Shown one piece after another: positions 54,617 to 63,828 of a stretch of DNA of 64,000 nucleotides. Position 1 is the stretch's first letter, and every line of letters begins with the position of its first letter. A program made the translations under genes and the position numbers. The notes beneath the pieces are model-generated. The model searched no databases, was not told the DNA's origin, and was given only the letters and a program-made list of their open reading frames with translations. Source of the stretch: Oceaniglobus ichthyenteri (lineage in GTDB: Bacteria > Pseudomonadota > Alphaproteobacteria > Rhodobacterales > Rhodobacteraceae); NCBI RefSeq assembly GCF_003057885.1, contig NZ_QAGK01000005.1, forward strand, positions 186,001 to 250,000, read 5' to 3'.

Positions 54617-55605
54617 CAGCGGCGTCCTTCGACCAGATCCCGGGTGGCGGCGATGATATCGGGCACCTGCGGCACGGCGGCTTTTTCCAGATCGGGGTTA
54701 TATGGGATCGGGCATTCCGCCCCACCCAGCCGCACAATCGGCGCATCAAGATAATCGAACGCATCGCTTTCGGCGACCATGGCGCTGATTTCGGCACCGA
54801 TGCCCAGGGTTTTCACCGCCTCATAAACGCAGATCAGGCGCGATGTCTTGCGCACCGACGCCAGCACGGTTTCGCGATCAATCGGGCGGATCGTGCGCAG
54901 ATCGATGACTTCGCAGTCGATCCCATCTTCCGCCAATGCCTTGGCCGCCTCTAATGCCTTGTGCACCATGATTGATGTGGCCACGATGGTCACATCGCTG
55001 CCTTCGCGGCGCAATTCGGCCGTGCCAATCGGCACGGTATAGCGCCCCTCGGGCACCGCGCCTTTCATTTTATACAGCAGTTTGTGTTCGAAAATCATCA
55101 CCGGATCGGGGTCATCAAGCGCGGCCAGCAACAGGCCCTTGGCATCATGGGGCGTGGCGGGTTGCACCACCTTTAACCCCGGCACATGGGCCAACCAGGC
55201 CTCAATGCTTTGGCTGTGCTGTGCCGCCGCCCCGGTGCCGGATCCGGCGGGAAACCGCATCACCAGCGGGATCGAAACCGCGCCGCCCAGCATATACCGT
55301 ACCTTGGCCGCCTGATTGACGATCTGCTCCATCGCCAGAGTGGCAAAATCGGAAAACTGAAATTCGAAAATCGGACGTAACCCGGTCATCGCAGCGCCCA
55401 CCGCCACACCGGCACCGCCGAGTTCGGAAATCGGCGTGTCCATCACCCGGTCGGGGCCGTATTTATCAATCAGATCACCGGTAACCTGAAAGGCACCGCC
55501 ATACACCCCGATGTCTTCGCCCATCAGAATCACGCGCTCATCTTCGCCCAAGGCGATATCCATCGCCTCGCGGATGGCTTCGGCATAGGAAAGTTCGCGG
55601 CTCAT
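54616..55605 (-). CDS. Thiamine-dependent dehydrogenase E1 beta subunit
   Basis: A 329-residue transketolase-type beta subunit. Seen are [20 protein letters not shown], the [11 protein letters not shown] segment, [17 protein letters not shown], and the C-terminal [20 protein letters not shown]. It pairs with the adjacent alpha subunit to decarboxylate or cleave an acyloin or 2-oxoacid. Start and stop overlap the alpha and E2 genes, so subunits are made together. The E2 partner suggests an acetoin-type rather than a pyruvate-type substrate. Confidence 0.92.
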   Translation of the reverse strand: MSRELSYAEAIREAMDIALGEDERVILMGEDIGVYGGAFQVTGDLIDKYGPDRVMDTPISELGGAGVAVGAAMTGLRPIFEFQFSDFATLAMEQIVNQAAKVRYMLGGAVSIPLVMRFPAGSGTGAAAQHSQSIEAWLAHVPGLKVVQPATPHDAKGLLLAALDDPDPVMIFEHKLLYKMKGAVPEGRYTVPIGTAELRREGSDVTIVATSIMVHKALEAAKALAEDGIDCEVIDLRTIRPIDRETVLASVRKTSRLICVYEAVKTLGIGAEISAMVAESDAFDYLDAPIVRLGGAECPIPYNPDLEKAAVPQVPDIIAATRDLVEGRR

Positions 55606-56603
55606 ACCAGGGGCCTTGTGTAAACGTCACGGGTCAGATCGGCCACATCGGGCGCGGGGCTGTCGGCGGCAAAGGCGATGGCATCGGCAATCGTGCGGTC
55701 GGCATCCTGCTCCATGGCGGTTATGTCCTCGTCGGTCAGAATATCATGGGCGATCAGCATATCGGCCATGCGGCGGATCGGGTCGCGCGCCATCCAATCG
55801 GCGATTTCTTCCTTGGTGCGGTATCGGTTGCGATCCGATTTCGAATGCCCGCGCCACCGGTACGTCAGCGATTCAATCAGCGTCGGGCCATCGCCCGCGC
55901 GGGCGCGCTCGGTGGCCTGTGCCATCGCCTCGGCCACGGCGGAAAAATCATTGCCATCGACGGTGACGCCGGGCATCGCATAAGCCACTGCGCGGTCGGA
56001 AATCCGTTTGACAGCGGTGGACCGGGCGGTGGATGTCGACATGCCATAACCGTTGTTTTCACAGAAAAACACCACCGGTAGTTTCCAGACCGACGCCATG
56101 TTCAACGCCTCGTGAAACGCGCCTTCGTTATTGGCCCCGTCGCCAAAGAAACACACGGTCACCGCGCCGGTCTTCAACCGTTTTGCCGACAGCGCCGCAC
56201 CCACCGAAATTGGCAGGCCGCCCCCGACAATGCCGTTTGCGCCCAGATTGCCCTTTTCCACATCGGCGATATGCATTGATCCGCCGCGCCCGCGGCAATA
56301 TCCGGTTTCCTTGCCGAAAAACTCGGCAAACATCCGGCCCAGATCGGCGCCCTTGGCCACACAGTGCCCGTGGCCCCGGTGGGTTGAAGTGATTTTGTCA
56401 TCGTCGCTGAGCCCGATACAGGCGCCAACCGCGCTGGCCTCTTGCCCGATGGACAGGTGCATGGTGCCGTGAATCAGGCCGCGGGTGTAACTGTCTTCGG
56501 CGCCTTCTTCGAATTTGCGGATCAGATACATTTTGCGCAACGCTTCGCGCAACTGATCGGGCGACAGATTGCGGATTGCCCAAGGGTCATTCGCGGTGGT
56601 CAT
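55602..56603 (-). CDS. Thiamine-dependent dehydrogenase E1 alpha subunit
   Basis: A 333-residue alpha subunit. The TPP-binding motif runs from [18 protein letters not shown] to [11 protein letters not shown], and [12 protein letters not shown] and [10 protein letters not shown] are conserved. The start at 56603 overlaps the stop of the oxidoreductase as ATGA; a longer frame upstream runs through that gene and is not real. Together with E1-beta and E2 it forms an acetoin-type dehydrogenase complex. Confidence 0.93.
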   Translation of the reverse strand: MTTANDPWAIRNLSPDQLREALRKMYLIRKFEEGAEDSYTRGLIHGTMHLSIGQEASAVGACIGLSDDDKITSTHRGHGHCVAKGADLGRMFAEFFGKETGYCRGRGGSMHIADVEKGNLGANGIVGGGLPISVGAALSAKRLKTGAVTVCFFGDGANNEGAFHEALNMASVWKLPVVFFCENNGYGMSTSTARSTAVKRISDRAVAYAMPGVTVDGNDFSAVAEAMAQATERARAGDGPTLIESLTYRWRGHSKSDRNRYRTKEEIADWMARDPIRRMADMLIAHDILTDEDITAMEQDADRTIADAIAFAADSPAPDVADLTRDVYTRPLV

Positions 56604-57919
56604 CGGCGCGCACCTTGCAAAATCATCGCATCCTGTTTGGCGCGCATCGCGGCAATGCCTGACCCTTGCGGCAGACTGGCGTTGGCGGTGGTGATCAATT
56701 CGCCCTTGCGGATCGGCTGTGTGACGCGGCCACCGGTCAACAAACCGCACGGAATTGCGCCCGCTTGCCGGGCCTCGTCCACCGTCATCACCCAGGCGCG
56801 ATAGCAATATTCGCCGATCTGATCCAGGGTTTCGCCCACTTGCAAATCACGCTTGGCCAGCGCGCAAACCTCGGCCACGGGCCGGTCCAGCGGCACCATA
56901 TCGGCCTTGCCATGCAGCACGGCGCGCGCACAGGTCAGCGGCACCTCAAGCGAGGTCAAATGATAGGGGCGCACAAAGGAATAATACGGGCCTTCGCCCA
57001 TTTTCAGATCGCGCATCCGTTCGTGAATTCGCGGATGTTGGGCATGGACCACAACAAACACACCGGGGGCCAACCCCTGACCGACAGAAAAATCAACTCG
57101 TCCTGTGCCGCTTAACACGCCGCCATCGGATTTTGGGATCAGCACATTGGCCAATTCCTTTGGCCCGGCATTGGGGCCGTGCATGCCGGGGCAATCGGGG
57201 ATCAACCCCGTGGCATTGGCGATGGCGGCCATTTCCACCATGGTTTTCGATCCATCGACAAATTCCACCAACATCCGGGCGTTCATGTTGCGGGCTTTCG
57301 CCTCGGCCATGTATGCGTCGGGGGTGGCATCAAAATTCAGCGGATTGTTTTTGCCTTTGCCGGCACAGACGATATCGTGGCCCATGGCGGTGGCAAATTC
57401 GATCAGTTCCATACAGGACGATGGTTCGTCCCCGGCACCAAGCGAGTAAACAACGCCCAAACGCTCGGCCTCGTGGCGCAGATAAGCGCCGATTGTGACG
57501 TCGGCCTCGACGTTCATCATCACCAGATGTTTGCCACGTTCCATCGCCGCAAGGCCCAGTTCGGCCCCAACAGCCGGCACGCCGGTGGCGTCGATTACCA
57601 CGTCGATAAGGCCGCTTTCAAACATCAGCATCGGGTCCGATGTAACCGCAATGCGCCGGTCTTCGATCACCCGGTTCAGAGCGTCGGTGGTGGTGGCATC
57701 GCGGCTGTGGCCCGGTTCGCCATAGGCCGTGGTGACCGCGTCATGGGCCGATTGGGTGCGGATTTCGGCAATGGCGGCCACATCGACACCATCCATCATT
57801 GCCGTCCGGCTGACGATATCGGTGCCCATTTCGCCCGAGCCGATAAGCCCGATACGAACCGGATTTGCCCGCTGGGACAGATCCCGCGCAAGGCCCGTCA
57901 AGGCCACATTCCTTGCCAT
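56600..57919 (-). CDS. NAD(P)-dependent oxidoreductase with C-terminal SAF domain
   Basis: A 439-residue protein with an N-terminal Rossmann domain ([20 protein letters not shown]) that resembles homoserine-dehydrogenase-like enzymes, and a C-terminal SAF segment ([15 protein letters not shown]). The middle has [20 protein letters not shown] and [19 protein letters not shown]. The substrate is unknown; sugar-acid or branched polyol derivatives are suggested by such SAF proteins in other catabolic clusters. AGAGGAATCG precedes the ATG at 57919. It is the first gene of the minus-strand operon and is divergent from the aminotransferase. Confidence 0.87.
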   Translation of the reverse strand: MARNVALTGLARDLSQRANPVRIGLIGSGEMGTDIVSRTAMMDGVDVAAIAEIRTQSAHDAVTTAYGEPGHSRDATTTDALNRVIEDRRIAVTSDPMLMFESGLIDVVIDATGVPAVGAELGLAAMERGKHLVMMNVEADVTIGAYLRHEAERLGVVYSLGAGDEPSSCMELIEFATAMGHDIVCAGKGKNNPLNFDATPDAYMAEAKARNMNARMLVEFVDGSKTMVEMAAIANATGLIPDCPGMHGPNAGPKELANVLIPKSDGGVLSGTGRVDFSVGQGLAPGVFVVVHAQHPRIHERMRDLKMGEGPYYSFVRPYHLTSLEVPLTCARAVLHGKADMVPLDRPVAEVCALAKRDLQVGETLDQIGEYCYRAWVMTVDEARQAGAIPCGLLTGGRVTQPIRKGELITTANASLPQGSGIAAMRAKQDAMILQGARR

Positions 57920-57959
57920 GGCACGATTCCTCTGCTGTCGCATTCAGCCCAAGGATAGA

Positions 57960-57975
57960 GTGAACTTTCGTTCAC
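57960..57975. promoter_or_regulatory. Palindromic operator candidate for the SorC regulator
   Basis: GTGAAC-TTTC-GTTCAC is a perfect 6+4+6 palindrome in the 57920-58114 divergent gap. Another half-site, GTTCAA, lies at 57990-57995, exactly 20 bases after the right arm. The gap holds no gene. The regulator at 52358-53320 is the most likely binder. Confidence 0.6.
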
Positions 57976-58114
57976 ATGTCAATATATTTGTTCAATCACG
58001 GCGGTGCCGTGATCTGAGGCCTTGGGCATTTGTGGGAAATGTGCCAAATCACAGTGGTGATTTTTTATGGCTGGTCTTAGACATTGGGCCGGTTCCAATC
58101 CCAACGGGGGTCTT

Positions 58115-59368
58115 ATGTCAGGTTTTAACCCGGATCTGTTGCAACAGATCAGATCGCGTTTCGCCCAGGTCGATCATTGCCCGGTACAGGGGCCGCGGAT
58201 ATTTTTTGAAAATGCAGGCGGTGCGCTGACGTTGAATTCGGTTGTTGAAACCTCGGCACGGTACGCCGCGATTCCCGATAATCAGGGGCGCGCCAATTCC
58301 GGATCAGAAGAATTGGTGCGGGTGATCGATCAGGCCAAGACCGACATGCGCGAATTTATGAATGCCCGGGACGGGCAGTTTTTTGTCGGCGAAAGCGGCA
58401 CCGAGCTGTTATTTCGTTTGATCACGGTGGCCTGTCTGGGCACGGCGCGGGGCGCGCGGGTGTTGGGATCAACGCTGGAGCATCCGGCAACGCGCAGCGC
58501 CTGCGCCCGCTGGTCGGGCATCGCCGGACAAACCCACGTTCTGGTGGCCCATGACGATGCCACAGGCACCGTTGGCGCCGATCATTACCGCCCTGAAATC
58601 ACCCCCGATACGGTGGTGGCGACGATCCTGCACACCTCGCCGGTGACAGGCATGGCGGTGGATGTGGCCGCCGTTGCACAGGAAATTCGCAAGGTTGCGC
58701 CCGACTGTCTGATTATCGTTGATGGTATTCAACACGCGGCCCACGGTCGGATCGATATCGCCAGCTATGATATCGATGGCTACGTGATCTCACCCTACAA
58801 GGCGTTTTCGCGCCATGGCTATGGCTTGGCCTGGATTTCGGATCGGTTGGCAAAACTGCCCCACGACAGCCTGATCGGTGGTCCGGCGGACAACTGGGAA
58901 ATGGGCACGCGTGACACCGGCGCTTATGCCACCTTGTCGGATGTGGCGGCCTATTTCGATTGGCTGGGCGGGCAAGTGTCGGATGCGCCCGATCGGCGTG
59001 GACGGTTTCTGGCTGCCGGGGCGGCGATCCATGACCATGAAAAGATGCTGACCGACGCGATGATCAACGGCATTGGCAACGTGCCGGGGCTGCGGGATAT
59101 GCCGGGTGTCACCATAATCGGTGGCCCCGACAATCCGGCGCGCGAAGGGCTGGTTTCCCTTACGGTTGATGGTATTGCCGCCCCTGATGTGGTTGATCGG
59201 TTGAATGCACAAGGCATCCGCACCCACACGCGCAAACCGGATCATTACTCGGGCAACATCCTGAATCCTTTGGGGTTGGAGGGCTGTGTTCGGGTGTCGA
59301 TGTGCCATTATAACAGCCCTGAAGAGGTGTCCGAATTCCTGGCCGCAATGAAAGATATCGCAGGCTGA
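58115..59368 (+). CDS. Class V aminotransferase (cysteine desulfurase-like fold)
   Basis: A 417-residue PLP enzyme of fold type I. The PLP lysine is K229 in SPYKAFSRHG; the cofactor Asp and His are in IIVDGIQHAAH; FFENAGGALTL starts the domain. It belongs to the SufS/CsdA-like superfamily, but no desulfurase-type active-site loop with a Cys is obvious near the C-terminus, where LEGCVRVSMCHYNSPEE reads instead. It may act on an amino acid or an amino sugar derivative of the neighbouring pathway. AACGGGGGTCTT precedes the ATG at 58115; the longer frame from 58067 is less likely. It is divergent from the oxidoreductase across the palindrome. Confidence 0.83.
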   Translation: MSGFNPDLLQQIRSRFAQVDHCPVQGPRIFFENAGGALTLNSVVETSARYAAIPDNQGRANSGSEELVRVIDQAKTDMREFMNARDGQFFVGESGTELLFRLITVACLGTARGARVLGSTLEHPATRSACARWSGIAGQTHVLVAHDDATGTVGADHYRPEITPDTVVATILHTSPVTGMAVDVAAVAQEIRKVAPDCLIIVDGIQHAAHGRIDIASYDIDGYVISPYKAFSRHGYGLAWISDRLAKLPHDSLIGGPADNWEMGTRDTGAYATLSDVAAYFDWLGGQVSDAPDRRGRFLAAGAAIHDHEKMLTDAMINGIGNVPGLRDMPGVTIIGGPDNPAREGLVSLTVDGIAAPDVVDRLNAQGIRTHTRKPDHYSGNILNPLGLEGCVRVSMCHYNSPEEVSEFLAAMKDIAG

Positions 59369-59515
59369 CCGCTTTGGATTTCTGATTGCACAAGTTTCGG
59401 CGATGCACCCGACGGCGCCGATTGGCGGTTTCGGGTGTGTCACGCTTGAGGTTTGCATGACTGAACGATTGGCCGCGTATCAAACACGATATGACAGCGG
59501 CCAAAGGCGATGACC

Positions 59516-60244
59516 CTAGAAATAACTGCGGACAAGGGCGCCCGAGATGAGGGTCCAGCCATCGGCGACGGCAAAGAATGCCAATTTGAACGGCAGGGAG
59601 ACAATCACAGGTGGGACCATCATCATGCCCATCGACATGAGAATGGCGGCAACCACCAGATCGATAATGAGGAATGGCAGGAAAATCAGAAATCCGACCT
59701 GAAAAGCCCGTTCGATTTCCGACAATAGAAACGATGGAACGATAAGGGACAGTGGGGATTGTGGGCTGAGTTCCGCATCTGCGACGTCTGGGCGCAACGT
59801 TGTGAGGCTTTCGAATGTGCCCGGATCGATTCGGCCCACCATGAAAACGCGAAACGGCTCAAGCGCGCGGGGGACGGCGATTTCGACCGAAAGAGTGCCC
59901 TCAATCAAGGGGTTGATTGCATTCTCCCACGCTTCGAGAAACACCGGCTCCATCACGAAATACGTGAGAAACATGGCAAGTGTCACAATCAGCATGTTGG
60001 GGGGCGATTGCTGTAATCCGATGCCCTGGCGCAGAATTGAAAGCACGGTGACGATGAACGGAAAGCACGTGATCATGATTGCCAGCCCTGGCACCAGGCT
60101 AAGCAATGTGATCAGCGCCAAAAGCTGTACGGAACGCGCCGTAAGTGAGCCATTGTCGCCCAGATTAACGGACAATTCCTGTGCCATACCCGGGCCGGAC
60201 AGCGCCAGAAACACCAGCGCGGCCAAGGCAACAAAACGAAACAT
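59516..60244 (-). CDS. fliP: Flagellar export apparatus protein FliP
   Basis: FliP forms part of the membrane export gate of the flagellum. The 242-residue protein has a cleavable signal (MFRFVALAALVFLALSGPGMA), the large hydrophilic part before residue 180, and the C-terminal block IERAFQVGFLIFLPFLIIDL followed by PPVIVSLPFKLAFFA, all typical of FliP. It is 3 bases after fliN and is the last gene of the fliF-fliH-fliN-fliP run. The 59369-59515 gap next to the aminotransferase gene shows no gene. Confidence 0.95.
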   Translation of the reverse strand: MFRFVALAALVFLALSGPGMAQELSVNLGDNGSLTARSVQLLALITLLSLVPGLAIMITCFPFIVTVLSILRQGIGLQQSPPNMLIVTLAMFLTYFVMEPVFLEAWENAINPLIEGTLSVEIAVPRALEPFRVFMVGRIDPGTFESLTTLRPDVADAELSPQSPLSLIVPSFLLSEIERAFQVGFLIFLPFLIIDLVVAAILMSMGMMMVPPVIVSLPFKLAFFAVADGWTLISGALVRSYF

Positions 60245-60247
60245 GGG

Positions 60248-60547
60248 TTAAAGCCCGTTCTTGAGATCGGCCACCTCGGTCAGGCGCACGGCCAGCTGCC
60301 CGGCCTGATCGCCATCAAGTTCATGCAGCTCGCCGCGCGCGATCAGCCGATCACCGACGTAAAGATCGACAGGATCGTCCACCTTTGTGTCGAGCGGCAG
60401 CACCGCATCCTTGCCAAGGCGCAAAAGATCGCGCAGCACCGGGCGGGCCTTGCCCACTGCGACGGTGATCTCGATGGGAACCTGGGTAAACGGGTGGGGT
60501 TTGCTGACGTCGGCGGTGTTTGGAACACTGGGGCTGGTGTCATCCAT
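60248..60547 (-). CDS. fliN: Flagellar motor switch protein FliN
   Basis: A 99-residue C-ring protein with the SpoA domain (PIEITVAVGKARPVLRDLLR, LGKDAVLPLDTKVDDPVDLY, VGDRLIARGEL). It works with FliM and FliG to set rotation direction and helps docking of the export ATPase. The start at 60547 overlaps the fliH stop by 8 bases. It is the short form common in Rhodobacteraceae. Confidence 0.92.
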   Translation of the reverse strand: MDDTSPSVPNTADVSKPHPFTQVPIEITVAVGKARPVLRDLLRLGKDAVLPLDTKVDDPVDLYVGDRLIARGELHELDGDQAGQLAVRLTEVADLKNGL

Positions 60548-61154
60548 GTTGGGCGGTTTCCTTGTTCAATTCATCCAGCGCGCTGACCGCTTGTCCAATC
60601 GAGGCGATGGCACCCTCAAGATCGATTTCGCGTTCAACCTGACCGATCCGAAGAAAGATCTGCCCTTGGGGCACGGTTGATTCCGCAACAAGCGAGAGCG
60701 GGAGAGAGGTGATTTTATCGACAATCGGTTTGAGGTGCGGCGCATCATCCGGAAACACCATCAGCTCGATCGGAGTGTCCGCGGCGCCCTGGGCGATACT
60801 GTCGATCTCTTCCATGATACGCGCGCCCAGACTGTCGCGAATCATGCGCGGCAGTAATTTGGTGAGCATGCCGTTCAACAGAGGGGTGAGAGACCGCATC
60901 ACATGGGCGCGCGCCTCGTGATAGGTGAACCCGAGGTCTTCGATATTGTTTGCCATCGCCGTTTGCAATTTGTCCTGGCTTTGACTGGCGGCCAGACTCG
61001 CATCTTCCCATCCCGCAGCATAGCCTTTGTCATAGGCGGCAAGCGCCTGTTCTTCGGCCGGGGGGGTGGGATTTGCCAGATCTGGCAGCGCACTGGTGGG
61101 GCGCGGGGTGAGTTGGGCGGCGCTGAAATCTTCAAGGTGTAGGATTGATGGCAT
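60540..61154 (-). CDS. fliH: Flagellar assembly protein FliH-like
   Basis: A 204-residue protein, weakly conserved as FliH proteins are. The first 60 residues are low-complexity and Pro/Ala-rich, followed by a coiled helical region (AYDKGYAAGWEDASLAASQS, then EARAHVMRSLTPLLNGMLTK) and a C-terminal domain (AAQHG end). FliH holds back the FliI export ATPase and docks it at the C-ring. The assignment rests on position between fliF and fliN and on the helix pattern. Starts within the fliF stop. Confidence 0.8.
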   Translation of the reverse strand: MPSILHLEDFSAAQLTPRPTSALPDLANPTPPAEEQALAAYDKGYAAGWEDASLAASQSQDKLQTAMANNIEDLGFTYHEARAHVMRSLTPLLNGMLTKLLPRMIRDSLGARIMEEIDSIAQGAADTPIELMVFPDDAPHLKPIVDKITSLPLSLVAESTVPQGQIFLRIGQVEREIDLEGAIASIGQAVSALDELNKETAQHG

Positions 61155-62767
61155 CAGGCGGGTTCCTCTTTATCTTCCATCCAGCTTTTCAGAATCTCCA
61201 GGGATTCCTCTTGGCGTTCGTCAATCAGCTTGCGAAGCCGATCCACGGGATCGACACCCGGATCGCTCAGCGAACCGGCGCTGTTGTTGGCCTGTTTGTC
61301 AGAAATCATCTGCATGTCTGTGGTCGGCAAACCTGTTCCGTCATCGATTTCACCTGTCAGCGCCCGATTTGCCGCCGCGCTTTCCGGTTCTGGTGGGACC
61401 AGCGCGAATTGATCTGACTGCTTTTTTGGCGCCAGGATCGGACGCACGACAAACAGGCCCAGCAAAAGCGTTACGATGCCCAATACGGCAAGTTGGGTCA
61501 GGCGCATGGCATCAAATGCAATCGGGCCAAACAGGCCCGCGGCGGGAGGGCTGCCTTCGGTGGCGACGGTTTCGAACTCCATGGTTTTCAGGGTGAGGCT
61601 ATCGCCGCGCTCTTCGCTGAATCCGACCGCCGAGGCGACCAGTTCGCGCAACGCCTCCATTTCGGTGTCCGAGCGCGGCTGCCAGGTTTCTGCGCCGGTC
61701 GCGTCAGTGGTGCGGATCCCGTCAAGCAGAACCGCGACCGACAGTCTCTTGATCGCCCCCGGTGTGCGCAGAATTTCGCGCGACGTTTCAGAGACTTCGT
61801 AGTTTATCCGTTCCCGGGTTTGGGAATTTTCCGCCTGAGAGGTGTCGCCCGACCCGCCCGCATCGCCATCGGGCAGATTGCTGGCCACGGTGACCCCGCC
61901 GCCGCCCTGATCGGTCGAGGATGTGGTGGTTTCTTCGGTGTCCATGCTGATGGCCACCCGGCCTTCGGGGTCGAACCGCCGTTCGGTGATCTGTTCGCGT
62001 TCGGTGACGGTTTCGACGTTCACCTCAACCACAGCCTTGCCAAACCCGACACGCGCCTCAAGCAAACGTTCGACATTTCGTTTTATTTCGTCGGCTTTGT
62101 CGTCGGTCTGGGCTTGTGCCAATGCGTCAGTTTCAGAGGAAAGTATGATTCCACTGCGGGCATCAATCACCGATACCGATTCGGCGGCCAGACCGGCCAC
62201 CGCCGATGACACCAGAAAGCGCAGGGCGCGCGCCTGATTCGGGGTAAGTGCACCATTCGCCGTCGTAATCGTTACCGATGCGGTTGGCGGTACATCGCGT
62301 TGAAACGGCTTGCTGCCCTGGTTGGCAATATGCACGCGGGCATTCTGAATGTTGGGGCTGGCGACAATCGTGCGCGCCAACTCACCTTCTTTTGCGCGCC
62401 AGTAAGCGGCATCAAACATTTGCGACGTGGTGCCAAACCCCGATAGCGAATCAAGCAGTTCGTACCCCTGCGCATTGTTGCTGGGCAGACCCTCCGACGC
62501 CAGGGTCAGGCGCAACTGGTCGCGCAGCGTGCTGTCGACAAAGATCGACGCACCGCGAATTTCATATGCTGCGCCCTGTGCCTCCAACGCTTGAACCACT
62601 TCGCCCGCGGCACTGTTTTCCAGCCCCGCATAAAGAAGCGTCATGGATGGTGTTGTCGCCATACGGAACAAGCCCACAAGCGCCACAACCATGGCAACGG
62701 CCGCCAAAACCGCAACCACCTGACGTTGTACCGATAGGCCGGACCAAGCCGAAGTAATCTGTTGCAA
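61154..62767 (-). CDS. fliF: Flagellar MS-ring protein FliF
   Basis: FliF forms the MS-ring that anchors the flagellar basal body in the inner membrane. Residues about 17-38 and 430-450 are the two membrane spans. The periplasmic part has LLYAGLENSAAGEVVQALEA, the ASPNIQNARVHIAN strand and SAVAGLAAESVSVIDARSG. The C-terminal tail (RKLIDERQEESLEILKSWME) binds FliG. The minus-strand AGGAGG at 62780-62775 abuts the ATG at 62773 with no gap, so translation more likely starts at the TTG at 62767, six bases after the site; ATG 62773 is the alternative and adds two residues. Confidence 0.93.
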   Translation of the reverse strand: MQQITSAWSGLSVQRQVVAVLAAVAMVVALVGLFRMATTPSMTLLYAGLENSAAGEVVQALEAQGAAYEIRGASIFVDSTLRDQLRLTLASEGLPSNNAQGYELLDSLSGFGTTSQMFDAAYWRAKEGELARTIVASPNIQNARVHIANQGSKPFQRDVPPTASVTITTANGALTPNQARALRFLVSSAVAGLAAESVSVIDARSGIILSSETDALAQAQTDDKADEIKRNVERLLEARVGFGKAVVEVNVETVTEREQITERRFDPEGRVAISMDTEETTTSSTDQGGGGVTVASNLPDGDAGGSGDTSQAENSQTRERINYEVSETSREILRTPGAIKRLSVAVLLDGIRTTDATGAETWQPRSDTEMEALRELVASAVGFSEERGDSLTLKTMEFETVATEGSPPAAGLFGPIAFDAMRLTQLAVLGIVTLLLGLFVVRPILAPKKQSDQFALVPPEPESAAANRALTGEIDDGTGLPTTDMQMISDKQANNSAGSLSDPGVDPVDRLRKLIDERQEESLEILKSWMEDKEEPA

Positions 62768-62890
62768 GACCATCCTCCTGATGAATCGGGCTTCTGCCCT
62801 GTCTTGCGATCAATCTGCGCCGAGGGGCCTTAACATTTGGTTAGTCGAATGCGGGTTAGAAAGGATTCGAAACAAAAAACCAGGAAAGCC

Positions 62891-63382
62891 ATGGCAAACG
62901 CAGAAGCAGATATGCCAACCGCTGAGGCACCAAGGAAATCCGGCTTGAAAGGCCTGATAATTGGTGTCGTTCTGGCCGCCCTTCTCGGGGGCGGCGGATT
63001 TTATGCGGTTTGGTCCGGCCTCATTTTGGGTCAGAATGACAACGAAGAAACTTACGCGGCCCCGGTTGTGCCCGGTCTGCCCGACATCGGGTTTGTACCT
63101 ATTACACCGATTCTGGTGTCACTCGGCCCGGGAACGAATGCGAAACATCTTCGATTCCATGCACAACTTGAGGTGGAAAAGGCGTATCTAAAGGACGTGG
63201 AGATGTTGCTTCCGCGCGTCGTGGACGTGCTGAACAGCTATCTCAGAGCGATTGAGCCGGCCGAATTGGAAGAGCCAGGTGCGCTGACGATGATTCGCTC
63301 GCAAATGCTGCGCCGTGCCCAAATCGTGACAGGGGAGGGGCGCGTGCGCGACCTTTTGATCATGGAATTCGTTTTAAACTGA
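62891..63382 (+). CDS. fliL: Flagellar basal body-associated protein FliL
   Basis: A 163-residue inner-membrane protein with one N-terminal anchor (LKGLIIGVVLAALLGGGGFY) and a periplasmic FliL domain (ITPILVSLGPGTNAKHLRFH, then KAYLKDVEMLLPRVVDVLNS). It stabilises the stator units near the MS-ring. CCAGGAAAG precedes the ATG at 62891; the frame from 62837 has no ribosome site. It is divergent from fliF with a promoter region between. Confidence 0.9.
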   Translation: MANAEADMPTAEAPRKSGLKGLIIGVVLAALLGGGGFYAVWSGLILGQNDNEETYAAPVVPGLPDIGFVPITPILVSLGPGTNAKHLRFHAQLEVEKAYLKDVEMLLPRVVDVLNSYLRAIEPAELEEPGALTMIRSQMLRRAQIVTGEGRVRDLLIMEFVLN

Positions 63383-63391
63383 GGACGGCAG

Positions 63392-63814
63392 ATGACCCTA
63401 ATTGCTGATATTTTATTGATCGCGGGCGCCCTAGGTGCGGCGTTTTACTGTGTTGTTCTGTCGCGTCGCTTGACCCGATTTACCGATCTGGAAAAAGGCG
63501 TCGGCGGCGCGATTGCCGTTCTGTCAGCCCAGGTTGATGACATGACGCGCACATTGCAGGCAGCACAGGCGCAGGCCAACGCATCGGGCGAATTGTTAAG
63601 TGAACTTACAAGTCGTGCCGAAGACGTGGCGCGGCGGCTCGAACTTCACGTTGCGGCTCTGCACGATCTCGAAGACCCGGCTGAGCAGCACACAGAATTG
63701 CCGATGTCATTTCGCCGCACTGAGCCCGAGGTCGCCGCACCTGTTGCAGAACAGCCAAAGATGGGCGGAAGCCCTCCGGTAAAATCGTTCTTTTCCAGCC
63801 ACCGGCACAGTTGA
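63392..63814 (+). CDS. Flagellar-locus membrane protein with coiled coil (DUF6468-like)
   Basis: A 140-residue protein with one N-terminal membrane helix (LIADILLIAGALGAAFYCVV), then a predicted coiled coil (VLSAQVDDMTRTLQAAQAQA ... LLSELTSRAEDVARRLELHV) and a flexible Pro-rich tail. It resembles a protein often seen next to fliL in Rhodobacteraceae flagellar clusters (DUF6468). Function unknown. It starts 9 bases after fliL and precedes another membrane-anchored gene by 14 bases. Confidence 0.75.
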   Translation: MTLIADILLIAGALGAAFYCVVLSRRLTRFTDLEKGVGGAIAVLSAQVDDMTRTLQAAQAQANASGELLSELTSRAEDVARRLELHVAALHDLEDPAEQHTELPMSFRRTEPEVAAPVAEQPKMGGSPPVKSFFSSHRHS

Positions 63815-63828
63815 GAAGGGGTAACGAA

